From NCBI GenBank assembly GCA_951799405.1, contig OX637338.1:5952001-6016000 (forward strand): DNA of 64,000 nucleotides. Reading direction: 5' to 3'. Shown here piece by piece: positions 1 to 11,292 of this stretch. The position numbers were made by a program, and so were the translations under genes. The notes under the pieces were generated by a model that worked only from the letters and a program-made list of their open reading frames with translations, was not told the origin of the DNA and did not search any database. Each line of letters begins with the position of its first letter. Position 1 is the stretch's first letter. Origin of the DNA: Agapetus fuscipes. Taxonomy: Eukaryota > Arthropoda > Insecta > Trichoptera > Glossosomatidae.

Positions 1-29
1 ACAATATATTTTTTAACAAATTTATTACA

Positions 30-320
30 CATGGTTCGCTCTTTATTTTCTGTATTGGCAGCTTCACGGCTCGGGCCTTAGGAGGTCACTAATGCTTAAC
101 AGCACCGCCGTCCGTATTTATAGATCACCAAGACCTAATCTCGCATGTTCCAGACGCCTCTCGAATGGATGCTTCGAGAGAGTACGAGAAGTACCAACAG
201 TACAAAGTATAAAACACTTATATAGCGAGTAAATACGCCTAGACACACAATCATAAAACACCAAACATTAACCTATACATTCATAACAATATAATCCATA
301 ATCTAAGAAGATAAGATGTA
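30..320 (+). repeat. Unclassified dispersed repeat, copy 1
   Basis: GTCCGTATTTATAGAT, the CTTCGAGAGAGTACGAGAAG region and AGACACACAATCATAA match 30430-30890. It could be an LTR or the end of a larger element; no coding sequence is attached here. Confidence 0.55.
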
Positions 321-1962
321 TAAATTAGAAGGCATTATGTGTTCATAATACTTTTTGAAACACATATAATGTATTTTTATTGTTATTTGACTACTATCTC
401 CGTCTGTACAGGGCATACATGCAAGTTGCACGAATTTTTCTGCAAGACCATCTATTGTGATGACCGTACCCGAATTTAATAAAATTTATAGTAAAATTTA
501 TTATTTATTTTTGGGATCCGACAAAGAACAACATTGCAGCTTTGTTGTGTTAGCTTATATTCTTTTAGCACAAAGAACGAGTCGCGATATCGTCGATGAT
601 ATATCCCCCGTCACTTTGTATCGAAATAGTTTAAAATTATAAGCAGGTATGTTAGCATTTTTTCATACTTGTCGTGCAAAAATATTCTGATGTTTTAAGT
701 AAACTTTACGGGCGAAACATTAAGGAAATGGCTGACCTCAAATGACCTGCTTTTTAAACGTATGTCAACTTTTCTCGGAAAAAATAGTAAACAACAAAAA
801 AAGTCACAAAAGAGTTTGTCTTTATAAGCTGTTGTATGAAAAAATATACATTAAGAAGAGTGTATATTTTCGGAAAGTTGCTAGCAAATATCCATTTCGT
901 GCCTATTTGTTATATTTCTAAGCATATTTATAATATGAATAATTCATTATGAGTATATTGTATGATTGGTTGTTTGACACACAGCTTTCCATGACATTTT
1001 CCGCGTTCCTATGTAATTTTTAGTCGGCTGGAGTTATATTTGGCTCATATAGAATGATGACATTTGAAAAAATTAAATCCGAAGATATGAAGCTTTGTAA
1101 CGTACATATTTGCAACCCTAATTAAAAAATATGGCATCGAAAGAAATACGCATGTACAAGAAAAAACTTGTTTCTTCACGTGTAGTCTCATCGATTTACT
1201 CTAAAAAAAGAGTGACTGTGGCAATGCTAAAAAAATGCTGGTGGCTATTTCCTTTCAGTATCACGAAACAAAGGCAACACTGCACACAACACAACAAAAC
1301 GCAGTTAAAAGTGTCAGGGCATTAAACGCCACCTTATCAACTATTACCTACATCTCTACAGCACTCCAACAATCGTCATGGACCTCCAAATTCTTTGAAA
1401 TTTGGGGAATCTCCCGCCCAGGATTCAGGAATGTGAAAACGTGAAGGGCCTGTTGCACCATACTCTAATCCGACAAAAATCACAATTAAATGTGATTTCT
1501 CCCATCAAATCAAAAATTTGATTGCATATACGTAGATCAGCTGATGTACATCATCTTTCATATTCAAATTCCATCATATTATTACCCACTTCTAAGAAAT
1601 ATTTAACTGAGGTCCATACCAGAATGAAGCAATAAAATTTGATGTGTCAATCAAAGCATCCCTAAAGTAAAGAAGAAATCACAATACTCGTATTACATAA
1701 ATAAATCTTTGAATGTATTTCTTTGTCATTTAAATAATTGTTGTTTTATCCATTACAATTCACGTCACCTCATTTGGCAGTTAGATCGCTGGTGACATTT
1801 TGGCTTCAGCATATCGTGTTGATGTAAGACAGATTTGTAAACTTGAATAGCAAATTTGTCCGGCGTCCTTATAAATACAGCGAACACATTCGGCAACGTT
1901 TCGGATAAGAGGGCAAGGTTAATCTATTCAACAGATTGGACACGTCGATTTGTTAACGTTAA
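321..1962. other. AT-rich sequence without recognised gene
   Basis: Only short chance frames are seen. GGGCCTGTTGCACCATAC at about 1445 resembles the end of a known type of insect MITE, but no partner end was found. Confidence 0.5.
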
Positions 1963-2035
1963 GTCCGGTCGATAGTTCAGTTGGTAGAGCGCTTGCATTC
2001 CATGCCGAGAGCTCGAGGGTGTCAAAAGTATATTG
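1963..2035 (+). mobile_element. SINE-A head fragment (tRNA-derived)
   Basis: The 5' end GTCCGGTCGATAGTTCAGTT keeps the tRNA-like A box (TAGTTCAGTTGGTAGAG) and the GCTTGCATTCCATGCC segment. The B-box region is deleted, so the copy cannot have a working internal Pol III promoter. Confidence 0.7.
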
Positions 2036-2235
2036 CATTGACGGTGTCAAAGAACCAGATCCATTGCAAGAGAGTGCTCTGGTAATGGATCTGGATCTGG
2101 TTCCATCTGGTTCTGGGTCTGAAACCATCTGCATTGATGCGTCTTCTTAGCTCTTCAATAAAACAAATATTGAATGTCCTTGTCCAACCCCATATATGAA
2201 AAAACCTAAGGATTTGAACTAATGGAAAGAGGAAT

Positions 2236-2530
2236 GATTCGATAGCTCAGTTTGTAAGTGCTTGCATTCCATGCCGGGAGCTCGGGTTCGAAACACAGCG
2301 AGGGTGTCAGAGATGATTTCCCGTTGTTTCGATGTTGATTTCAAACCAAAAATAAAATACCGGCAGGGCTTACTTAGCGTTCACAAGAAATGAGACATCA
2401 ACTGAACATGGTTGGTGTAAGGCTGGCCACCTTACATGTAAAAATAAAAAAGGTTCCACTCATTACATGCAACACCTTTGATGAAAACGCGGCAATAAGT
2501 TACAGTAAATGTGTAGCTTATTAGCGTCAG
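2236..2530 (+). mobile_element. SINE-A, nearly full length
   Basis: The A-box-like segment GATAGCTCAGTTTGTAAGTG and the B box GGGTTCGAAACACAGC are both present, followed by the body (ATAAAATACCGGCAGGGCTT) and the tail with AACGCGGCAATAAGTTACAG. The head is tRNA-derived by its box spacing. Confidence 0.8.
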
Positions 2531-2608
2531 TAGCGTTAACCCAAGATTAAAATATGTACATGCATAAAGTTAATAATAACAATAAAAACTAAATATCGGC
2601 TACTTTTA

Positions 2609-2860
2609 CCTTGACTTATAGGTTGGTATGAGGCTGAACATCCATACTGTAAAAAATGGTTCACCTTGTCAATATCACCCCTGTTTCAGGGAAGGTTAGA
2701 ACAAGTTGCAGGGTTTATGTTCATTTGAGGTTTGGATTTTATTTGTATGTACACATTCATCATTTGTAAGCGCGAACTACACGTGTTTGTTTGTGGGCTT
2801 GCATTTGAAATGAGCTTTAAATGTTAATATATCTTTGTAATTTAGATTATAGATTATAGA
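2609..2860 (+). repeat. E repeat, full length
   Basis: Fixed 5' end CCTTGACTTATAGGTTGGTA, internal hairpin CCCTGTTTCAGGG and a GATTATA-type tail are present. It directly follows SINE-A remnants. Confidence 0.9.
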
Positions 2861-3208
2861 GATGATTATATTGAATGGGCTAAGTCAATATATACACGAG
2901 TCTATTAAAATAAGTACCTACTCGGTTCATGAATCAATATCAGAATGTATTGTGCAGAGAGTAATTACGTTCGGCATATGACTCGGTGGCTGTTGCCCTC
3001 TAACCCCATCAAAATCTGCCGAGCGAACGCGACGTGTCAGTGAACGGAGTGACAGCTTGCGCACAGAGGACAGCTAAAAAATATAAGAATTTAAAAAAAA
3101 TATAAATTAAAAAAAATGGAAATTTTTGATGGTCATTTGTATGCTGTTTATAGTTATGTAGTAAGCAATGGTAGATAGTGTGTGTGTATCGAGAAACCTC
3201 TAGCAAAT

Positions 3209-3463
3209 CGCTCCCCCAGTTCTTGTTTATCGTATACGCCAATCTTGTCAAATATGACTTTTTCATGCAGTTGTCTAATAAATCAAATTCTACACAATCT
3301 GAGCTAAGAAAAACCGTAAAACTCGATAATGTGACAGTTCTTTTAAATATTATTTAAATAAATTTCTTGTTTTCATAAGACATATTGGTCCAGTACACAT
3401 GCAAACATTGCTCATGTAAAATTTTCTCAATGGCGTATACGATAAACAAGAACTAAGGCAGCG
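3209..3463. mobile_element. MITE with inverted ends and 4-bp target duplication
   Basis: The left end CGCTCCCCCAGTTCTTGTTT and the inverted right end (CGCTGCCTTAGTTCTTGTTT read on the minus strand) form the terminal repeats. The element is flanked by AAAT on both sides. It is 255 bp with no coding capacity. Confidence 0.8.
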
Positions 3464-3540
3464 AAATGTCGACGTGATGTTCTGGTTTGTGAGACTGAAC
3501 CGTGCTGGTGCTGGTACGTTGTATGGGTGTGTGTGTGTAC

Positions 3541-3769
3541 CAGTGGCGAAGGGTGCCATACAAGCCGGTTTCCATCGGTTTCCCGTTTAAAATGAGGCAG
3601 AAATAATAATAAAGTAGACTGCATGGTTTCAATGGGGGAAAAATACGTATTGTTTCTTTGGTTTTAAATGTATATTTTTAATTTGTGCCTATATTTATTA
3701 ACTACTTTGTTACATCATTTTAAAAGGGAAGCCGATGGAAACCGGCTTGTATGGCACCCTTCGCCACTG
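3541..3769. mobile_element. hAT-type MITE, copy 1
   Basis: The terminal inverted repeat starts CAGTGGCGAAGGGTGCCATA. The flanking 8-bp duplications are GTGTGTAC and GTGTGTAT, a 7/8 match. The 229-bp element has no coding sequence. Confidence 0.9.
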
Positions 3770-3789
3770 GTGTGTATATAACAGAATTT

Positions 3790-3967
3790 GCAAACCTACA
3801 AACAGACACGCATTAGTTTGCGCTTACAAGTGCTGCATGTGCACTTACAACATAAAAATCCGAACCTCAAATGAACATAAATTATGCAACTTTTACCGGC
3901 CTTTCCCTGAAACAGGGGTGAAATTAAAGTATGAGTGGTCAGCCTTATACCAACCTTTAAGTTAATT
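3790..3967 (-). repeat. E repeat, 3'-truncated, inverted; head-to-head with next copy
   Basis: It has the inverted 5' end (ATACCAACCTTTAAGTTAA) and hairpin, but stops before the tail. The next copy starts at once in the opposite direction. Confidence 0.85.
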
Positions 3968-4212
3968 CCTTGACTTATAGGTTGGTATGAGGCTGACCAC
4001 CCATACTGTAAAAAATGGTTCACTTTGCCAATGTCACCCCTGTTTCAGGGAATGTCGGCAGGAGTTGCAGGGCTCATGTTCATTTGAGTTTGGATTTTAT
4101 TTGTAAGTACACAATCAGCATTTGTAAGCGCGAACTACACGTGTTTGTTTGTGGGCATACATCTGAGAGCTTTAATGAATATATCCTTGCAACTTAGATT
4201 ATAGATTATAGA
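3968..4212 (+). repeat. E repeat, full length
   Basis: Runs from CCTTGACTTATAGGTTGGTA to a GATTATA-type tail; the GGGCATACATCTGAGAGCTT segment marks the GATTATA-tail subtype. Confidence 0.9.
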
Positions 4213-4257
4213 AGTCAAAATTACTGTGTAGAAAATAATTTTACATAAATGTAAATC

Positions 4258-4330
4258 ACTAGTGTGGGAATGCATTTAATATAAATCTTAAATGATATAT
4301 ATCTTTGCAGCTTAGATTAGATTAGATAAG
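4258..4330 (+). repeat. E repeat 3' fragment (GATTA-tail subtype)
   Basis: Only GTGGGAATGCATTTAATATA through CTTTGCAGCTTAGATTAGAT remains. Confidence 0.75.
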
Positions 4331-4683
4331 ACTAATGTGTTTTTACTCAAGAAACTAAAAAAAAAATGTTGACTACTAACGAGTAGAAATATGAACTCTG
4401 TATAAATTTCGTAGAGCTTTTTGGTCGACACTAGTAATTTATTGACGAAATACATATTTGAGCAGTACTTCATCTCTTGCATGCAGTGTTATTCAAAGTC
4501 GTAGACAAAGCTTCAATTTTCGATTTAGTATTATTCAAAATTTCAATTAAGAAAAAAAAAATAAGTATGTGCCAATAAACCATCTTACGAAAATAAAAAT
4601 GTCGTTCTATGGAACTCAGAGTTTATGTGTGATAATAAATATATTTTATATTACGATTGACAAGTTGATTACAAGTTAATTGA

Positions 4684-4885
4684 TTGGTTCACTTTGCCAA
4701 TGTCACCCCTGCTTCAGGGAAGGTTGGCAAGAGTTGCAGGGCTTATGTTCATTTGAGGTTTGGATTTTTTTTGTAAGTACACAATCAGCATTTGTAAGCG
4801 CGAACTACACGTGTTTGTTTGTGGGCATACATCTGAGAGCTTTGAATGAATATATCCTTGCAACTTAGATTATAGATTATAGATT
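4684..4885 (+). repeat. E repeat, 5'-truncated, first unit of a tandem cluster
   Basis: Starts at TGGTTCACTTTGCCAATGTC, missing the first ~45 bases, and ends in a GATTATA-type tail. Confidence 0.85.
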
Positions 4886-5333
4886 GACTTATGGGTTGGT
4901 ATGAGGCTAACCACTCAAACTGTAAAAAAATGTTCACATTGCCAATGCTTGGCCAAGGTTTGGATTTTTTTTGTAAGTACACAATCAGCATTTGTAAGCG
5001 CGAACTACACGTGTTTGTTTGTGGGCATACATCTGAGAGCTTTGAATGAATATATCCTTGCAACTTAGATTATAGATTATAGATTGACTTATGGGTTGGT
5101 ATGAGGCTAACCACTCAAACTGTAAAAAAATGTTCACATTGCCAATGTCACATTGCCCTGTTTCGGAGGAGGTCGGCAAGTGTTGCACGGCTTATGTTCA
5201 TTTGAGATTTGGTTTTCATGCTGAAGTCCAGATGTGGCATGTGTAAGCGCAAACTTATACGTGTCTGCTTATGGGAATGCATTTAATATGATTTTAATTG
5301 TAATATATCTTTGCAACTTAGATTATAGATTTA
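4884..5333 (+). repeat. Two further tandem E repeats with a 200-bp duplication
   Basis: E copies start at 4884 (ATTGACTTATGGGTTGGTAT) and at 5084 with the same start. The segment 4757-4947 recurs at 4957-5147 without visible change, a period of 200 bp. The first copy is internally deleted at the duplication joint near 4948-4956; the second runs to 5333. Confidence 0.85.
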
Positions 5334-6055
5334 CTTTGAATAACACCGATGATGTTTATAATTTTTTACTGCGTTTTTTGTAGTACGTTACGTAATGAAT
5401 AATGCTCTCGCCAAGCATCCATTATGGTACGGACACTTTACACGCTGTGAACATTCAAATCTCTTCAGTGATAGACACTCCCCGTCAGCCCTCGTCACAC
5501 AATACAAAAAAAAAGCGTTGGATAATATCCATTACACTATTGTCTTTGAATAAAAGACTTCCATCAGTATGAACAATATGGAGAAATTGTTTTTTTTTTC
5601 ATATTAAAATCAGATACCTTTTATTATAGTGAATTACTGAAGGTACTGATTCATTCTTGTAGTATGCTCAAACCCGACTCATACCCGTCGCGTCGGCCGT
5701 CCTGTATGTATGTGTCAGAAGGACTCACAGCTCATGGACGCTCATGCAAAGCTATATATTTTCTCAAGTGACGGAAGGCTTTCCGTGAAGTAAAAGCCAC
5801 GGCACGATAAAGCAAGCAACTCAAAAAAGATGCTTAGAACAATCATGATTATATTTGTGTTGATTGTAGAGGTATTCACTTTGTAATCGTTCATCTTAAA
5901 AGATAAAAATAAATACTGTTTGGTTCACTATAATTCCACGACCGGTTTTGCAAACAATACGTTTGCATCTTTAGGTGGCTAAATAAATATTTAAATTGCC
6001 GTAATCGAAAACAAAATTATTTAAAATTTTATGATTATATTTACTCACCATATCT
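5334..6055. other. Low-repeat AT-rich spacer
   Basis: No gene or repeat copy recognised. A short GC-richer stretch near 5670-5710 (CCGTCGCGTCGGCCGTCC) has no open frame of note. Confidence 0.5.
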
Positions 6056-6309
6056 TAATCTAATCTAATCTAATCTAGGTTGCAAAGATATGTTACATTG
6101 GAGATTCACTTACATGCATTCTCACAACCAGACATGTACAAGTTTGCGCTTGCACATGCCGCATGTGGACCTACAATAAAAACCCAATCTCAAATGAACA
6201 TAAGCTCTGCAACTCTTGCCGACCTTCCCTGAAACAGGGGTGACATTGGCAAAGTGAACCAATTTTTACAGCATGGGTGGTCAGCCGCATACCAACCTAT
6301 AAGTCAAGG
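6056..6309 (-). repeat. E repeat, full length, inverted (GATTA tail)
   Basis: Inverted tail TAATCTAATCTAATCTAATC, hairpin CCCTGAAACAGGGG and the 5' end ACCTATAAGTCAAGG are all present. Confidence 0.9.
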
Positions 6310-6599
6310 ATTAATAATTTAGTAAAAAAAAATGCTTAAACAAGAATTTTGTATAGGTTTGCTACGTGGACATTAATTCGATTAAATTGCATTCACAAAT
6401 ACTTTTAGAAAGTTTTCGGTGATATTTCTGCAGATATTTTTTTTACATTTCAACTCTCCGACTGCCCATCAGGTTGTTAAACATGTGGCGGAGAAATAAA
6501 AATGTTTTTAGCGTTACGTATCGGACTATTGTATTTATCTAAATGTGCGCCATTAATAATGCTATTACCAAACTAGTAGACATGTTTAGCACTCACAAT

Positions 6600-7215
6600 A
6601 CACAGAGCATCCATGTGCCACACCACGGAGTTATGATATTGGTGGAGTAGCAACTAACTCAAGGCATTGAAGCATTCTATGACGCACATCTGTCAACCGA
6701 ACCTGTCAACTGGACCTGTCACCACAGAGCACCACAATCAAATACCACAAAATACTCAATAACCATTTGAAATCTTATGTTTTCTTGCTTTCTCTGTCTT
6801 GAGTTTCGACACTCAATAATCACGCTTCTAATCTTGTAACATTGGGGATTAAAATTCTATGCATTCTCACAAGCAGACACGTTTAAGTTCGCGCTTGCAT
6901 ATATATGCCGCAAGTGAACCTACAACATGAAAACCCAAATCTCAAATGAACATATACCCTGCAACTCTTGCAGACCTTCCCTGAAACAGAGGTTAAATTG
7001 GCAAAGTGAACCATTTTCTACAGCATGATTGGTCAATCGTATACCAACCTATAAGTTTAGGAACAGAGACAATAAATGTATTTTTTTCAATTAACCGGAC
7101 AGGTAAGACATTTTAGTAATGCTATCAATGCCAACTGTAACTTTTGCCTATTAACAGTGTAGTGACACTTGTAGTATCATTGTTCTCTTTCTAACCAACG
7201 AAGATTTGTGTTGAG
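6600..7215. repeat. Longer dispersed repeat containing an E copy
   Basis: TGATATTGGTGGAGTAGCAA, CATGTTTTCTTGCTTTCTCT-like sequence near 6775, then CTTTTGCCTATTAACAGTGT and GTTCTCTTTCTAACCAACGA match the 12.4- and 40.1-kb loci around the E repeat 6828-7053. Confidence 0.55.
6828..7053 (-). repeat. E repeat, inverted, tail reduced
   Basis: Body and inverted 5' end (TACCAACCTATAAGTTTAGG) are present; the GATTA tail is nearly gone. It lies inside a longer repeat shared with 12.4 and 40.1 kb. Confidence 0.85.
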
Positions 7216-7342
7216 GTCCATTTGCGCCAAAATTGTTTCGACTCCTATATATTAAAATTCAATGTACCACACCTTACTGTTACTTATGAATTATGACGTA
7301 TGCGACTTCTAAATAATCGTTAATGTACAGCAGATACCTGTA

Positions 7343-7578
7343 CCCTTAGTACGAGTTGCAAAACTTGAGAAAAGTAAAGTTTACGGAAAATATTACAGCG
7401 TGATTTCTCCCAAAATCTGCCGTTTTTGTTTCTTACACTTTGTAGTCTTAGCAAAAGAGTTACAGTGGTGAAGAAAATCAAGTTCAAACAAACAAAAACA
7501 GCAGATTTTGGGGGAAATCACTCTTTAATAAATGCCGTAACCTTTACATCACTCAAGTTTTGCAACTCGTACTAAGGG
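7343..7578. mobile_element. Tc1/mariner-type foldback MITE
   Basis: The arms start CCCTTAGTACGAGTTGCAAA on both strands and stay complementary for about 90 bp, including the GATTTC(T/C)CCCAAAATCTGC segment. TA lies on each side. The 236-bp element could form a long hairpin RNA. Confidence 0.85.
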
Positions 7579-7579
7579 T

Positions 7580-9399
7580 ACTGATATCACTTGAAACTTA
7601 CGTGTTCAACAATTCTTTGAAGAAATAAACCAAGTACCACAAGTATAAAACTTAACGTTCAAACTCAACCAAAGCGTTTTACTATAAATTGTGTAAAAAA
7701 ACTAAAACATCTCCTGTAATGAGCGTTAAAAGTTTCATACATTGTTGATGATGATGATGATGATTTCTTTATCAGCGCCATTTCGTAACTCAATGTCACT
7801 CCAAGGGCGCTTAGTATTTTACTTGGCGAAAAAGTGTGTCTTCATCCTCCTCTTTAGGTCCTCAATCGTCTTAGACCTCCGGATTTCTATATGTTATACG
7901 GAATGTTTGAGTTTCACCGCAAAGTTATATATTTGCTTTACAAAAAAGCTTACGATAGAGTCATACAAAATCAAAGACAGAAATCTAGGATTGTTTCGAA
8001 AATGAGATTAAATAAATGGAAATGATGCGGAAATTATTTTCTTCGATATCAATGTATTTATCGAATTTTCAAAAAAGTCGTAGATTGCAGCCTTTGATTC
8101 TGATTCAGTTTAAAAAGAGCAAACATAATAGGCCGGGTAAAAAGTTTCTTCACATTTTGTATGAAAATTGGTTTATGCAACCAGAGCTGCATCTTTGACA
8201 TCAAAATTCCCGATTGAAAACCTTAAACCAACTTTGTGCTACTCTTACTGACACTGCATTAGGTCTTTAAACGTTACAATTTTTTTTCGCGGATTTCGTT
8301 GCATTTTTCCCTTTTTTGTAATACAATTTTAAAATGAATCTAATTTTTCATTCGATTCGCCCATTTTGATAGAAAGAAAAACAAATGAAAAATATCGGAA
8401 AACAAATTTTTCCCAATTTGATTATTTTTTTGAAATGTCCCCTTTATAAAATGTAATGAAAACAAGCCAGGTACAAATAGTACAGCCAAAGATATTTTAT
8501 TTCTTTATGCCAAAAGACTTTTTCTCCGACCTAATATTACAAAAAACTAAAATGTACGTTAATTGTGTAGATACTTTTATTTGTAATATTTATTTTTCGT
8601 GTGAGAGGGTAGGCGCAACATTTTTTTAATACTTTAATTAAGATCACATGTTTATAAATACAGATTACAAAATTTACGATTACATTTTGTAATTATCATT
8701 TGACCGGGCCACACTAACTCTTTTCTTTAATTACAATCAGTGCAATTTTTTAATGAGGGAAATAAATCAAAAGCATTATATCCTGCCTACTAACAAACTG
8801 TACTGTATTTTTAGAATTGGATTTTTTGAAAGTATCAGATAAGTAAAGAACAATAAATGCCGTTGCTAATTTTTTTTTTTTGAACGAAATGAATGTAATT
8901 TAATTATGTTTCTAGTGGCAAGATAACTTTCCATCAAGATTAAAGAGATTTTAAAATAATCTTTGCTCAAGAAAAAAAATTAAACGAAACTTTTTTTGTT
9001 ACTTTTCATTTATTTGTATTCGCCTTATAACAATATGCAGGTATAAGCCTGCAATTTTTTTTAATGTGGGTTTTTTACTTGTGTGAGTGTGACTCTAGAT
9101 GTAGGCGTTTGAAAAATTTTGCTTTTGTTAGCTCGAATGTTCTGGCAAGTTCGCGAAATTCTAGTTCCCAATGCTTCAAGAACCATCTTTATGCTATGCT
9201 ATAAAAAAGGCCAAAGCTGTCTGTAGCGTTAGACTTGCATCGGAGCTGTCGAGCAAAACGGTTCAAAAGTTATCTCTATGAACGAACCAAATGTAAACGG
9301 AATATTAAAAAAAAATGTGTGAAATAAATCATCCGTTAAGTTTTTATTGAAACCATAAATCATAACAATTTTAAATTGACTATTTGTTTATGACGTTAA
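7580..9399. other. AT-rich sequence, no gene recognised
   Basis: Contains a (GAT)n run at about 7747-7764 and long A/T runs. Sequence near 7630-7735 is a worn member of the AAACGTTTAACTCAACC MITE group. No supported coding sequence. Confidence 0.5.
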
Positions 9400-9711
9400 C
9401 TAAAAAAACGCTACCAAGCTACACATATAGTGTAACTTCTTGCCACTCCAAAGGGTTCGCATGCGGTGAGTGGAACCTATTTATTTTTACACGTATAATG
9501 GCTGACCTTACCTCAACCACTTCAGGTAAAGTAGGGATTTTTAAGCTCCTGAGGTTGCTGGTACTCATTACTTGTGAAGGCTCAGTAAGCCTGGCCGGTT
9601 TTTTATAACATCGAAAAGGGTAATCATTTCTGACACTCTCGGTGGGATTCGAACCAGAGTTCTCGGCATGGAATGCAAGCACTCTACCAACTGAACTATC
9701 GACCGGACTAT
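9400..9711 (-). mobile_element. SINE-A, nearly full length, inverted
   Basis: Read on the minus strand it starts GTCCGGTCGATAGTTCAGTT and includes the B box GGTTCGAATCCCACCG, then the body and the tail ending in the AAGTTACACTATATGTGTAG-type region. Confidence 0.85.
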
Positions 9712-10778
9712 GAAATTAAATATTTATAAATTTGACATTTCATTAAAAGATTGATTAAAAATACCAAAAACATTATTGTTAAGTCCGTTAGCTAGTTAGC
9801 GGTTTTTTTTATTGATTTATTGATTAAGTATGACACATTTCAAGGAAGTTGACTGTTCTATATAGTGTAACTAGATTCATTTTATTGATTATTTTCTGAA
9901 GTATATTAATACATTTTTTTTTCAAGATATCGCTCTGAGGTACATTTGTTTTATAGCAATTACTAATGAAGCCTGTCCGAACAACAATCGATTAGAAAAA
10001 AAACGCAAGAACAATAATTAAGATATCAGAACTCTATATGAAGTCTTACATTGCGGTCGTTACTATGTAAATACGAGTTCGTTAACAGTAAAATATTATG
10101 TATTTTCAATACTCAATGGAACCGAAATACTATTTATATATGTACATGTAAAGTGTATTAACAAAGCCTGAGGTTGTAAATTAGACGACTTAATATTTAT
10201 CGTGACTGAACCAAAAGTGTTTAATGTTTTTAATCCATTCGCCATTTTGTGTTTTTTATGTACGTAGTTAATTCAACAACATTCTAGAGTTCTTATTTCA
10301 GCATGTATCTTTATTGTATGAATGTGCGAACAACGTTTTTTGACAATACTCTTAATTGAATATAACTTTAAATTGTCCGGTCCGCAGTCTAGTTGTAACG
10401 CTTTGTTTCTAGCTATTTTATGACTGAATGAGGGTGCATTGTAATAAGAAAAGTATGTTTTAAAAAATCAGAAGATAACTGCGTCTTTAATGTTACCACA
10501 AAAATAGGCTTCAGCCTCCACAATATCCGATATTTTAAATCGTGAATTTAGTCATTGAATTTATTTGCCTAAAATAATATAAGCACTCGTTAAGGTTTAT
10601 TACAAAAAAAAAATACGTTTCCATCAGATATTGTTTAATGTAAAAAAAAATCTTACATTAAGAAAATTAAATTATTATTCAAATGCTACCAGCATATTTA
10701 TTTTGTATCTATGTATTTTTATATGGTTACACCCTTTTGCATGATAAAGCATTCCTTTAAAAAATACCTATGTATGCA
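9712..10778. other. AT-rich sequence, nothing recognised
   Basis: No repeat copy, long frame or RNA gene was seen here. Confidence 0.5.
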
Positions 10779-11024
10779 CATCTATAATCTGAGTTGCAAA
10801 GATATTTCAACATTTATGATTCAAATTTAGTGCATGCCCACAAACAGACACGTTTAATTCACGCTTAAAAATGTTGCATTTTTACTTACAAATTAAAATC
10901 CAAACCTCATATTAACATAAACCCTGCAACTTTTCCCGACCTTCCCTCAAACAGGGGTAACATTTGCAAAGTGACCCATTTTTTTCAGTATGGGTGATCA
11001 GCTTCATACCAACCTATAAGTCAA
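10779..11024 (-). repeat. E repeat, inverted, head-to-head with next copy
   Basis: From ATCTATAATCTGAGTTGCAA to ACCAACCTATAAGTCAAG; the opposite copy starts about 35 bp later. Confidence 0.85.
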
Positions 11025-11058
11025 GCTACATGCTTGCTATTTACTTGTAATATATTTT

Positions 11059-11292
11059 GCTTGACTAAAAGGTTGGTATGAGGCTGAATCCTATGCTGTA
11101 CAAACTTGGTTAACTTTTGCCAATGCCACCCGGGTTTCAGGAAATAGCAGCGGGAGTTGCAAAGCTTATTAGTTCACTTGAGTTTTGGTTTATTTTGTGT
11201 GCGCGCATGCAGCATTTGTAAGCTTGAAATTATATATGCCTGCTTGTGGGATTGCATTAAATATGATATATCTTTGCAACTTAGATTATAGA
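11059..11292 (+). repeat. E repeat, diverged
   Basis: From GCTTGACTAAAAGGTTGGTA to CTTTGCAACTTAGATTATAG; more diverged in the middle than its partner. Confidence 0.8.

Noticed and set aside
7747..7764. GAT microsatellite and nearby methionine-rich frame
   Set aside because: Simple repeat; the frame starting with MLMMMMMI is an artefact of it.
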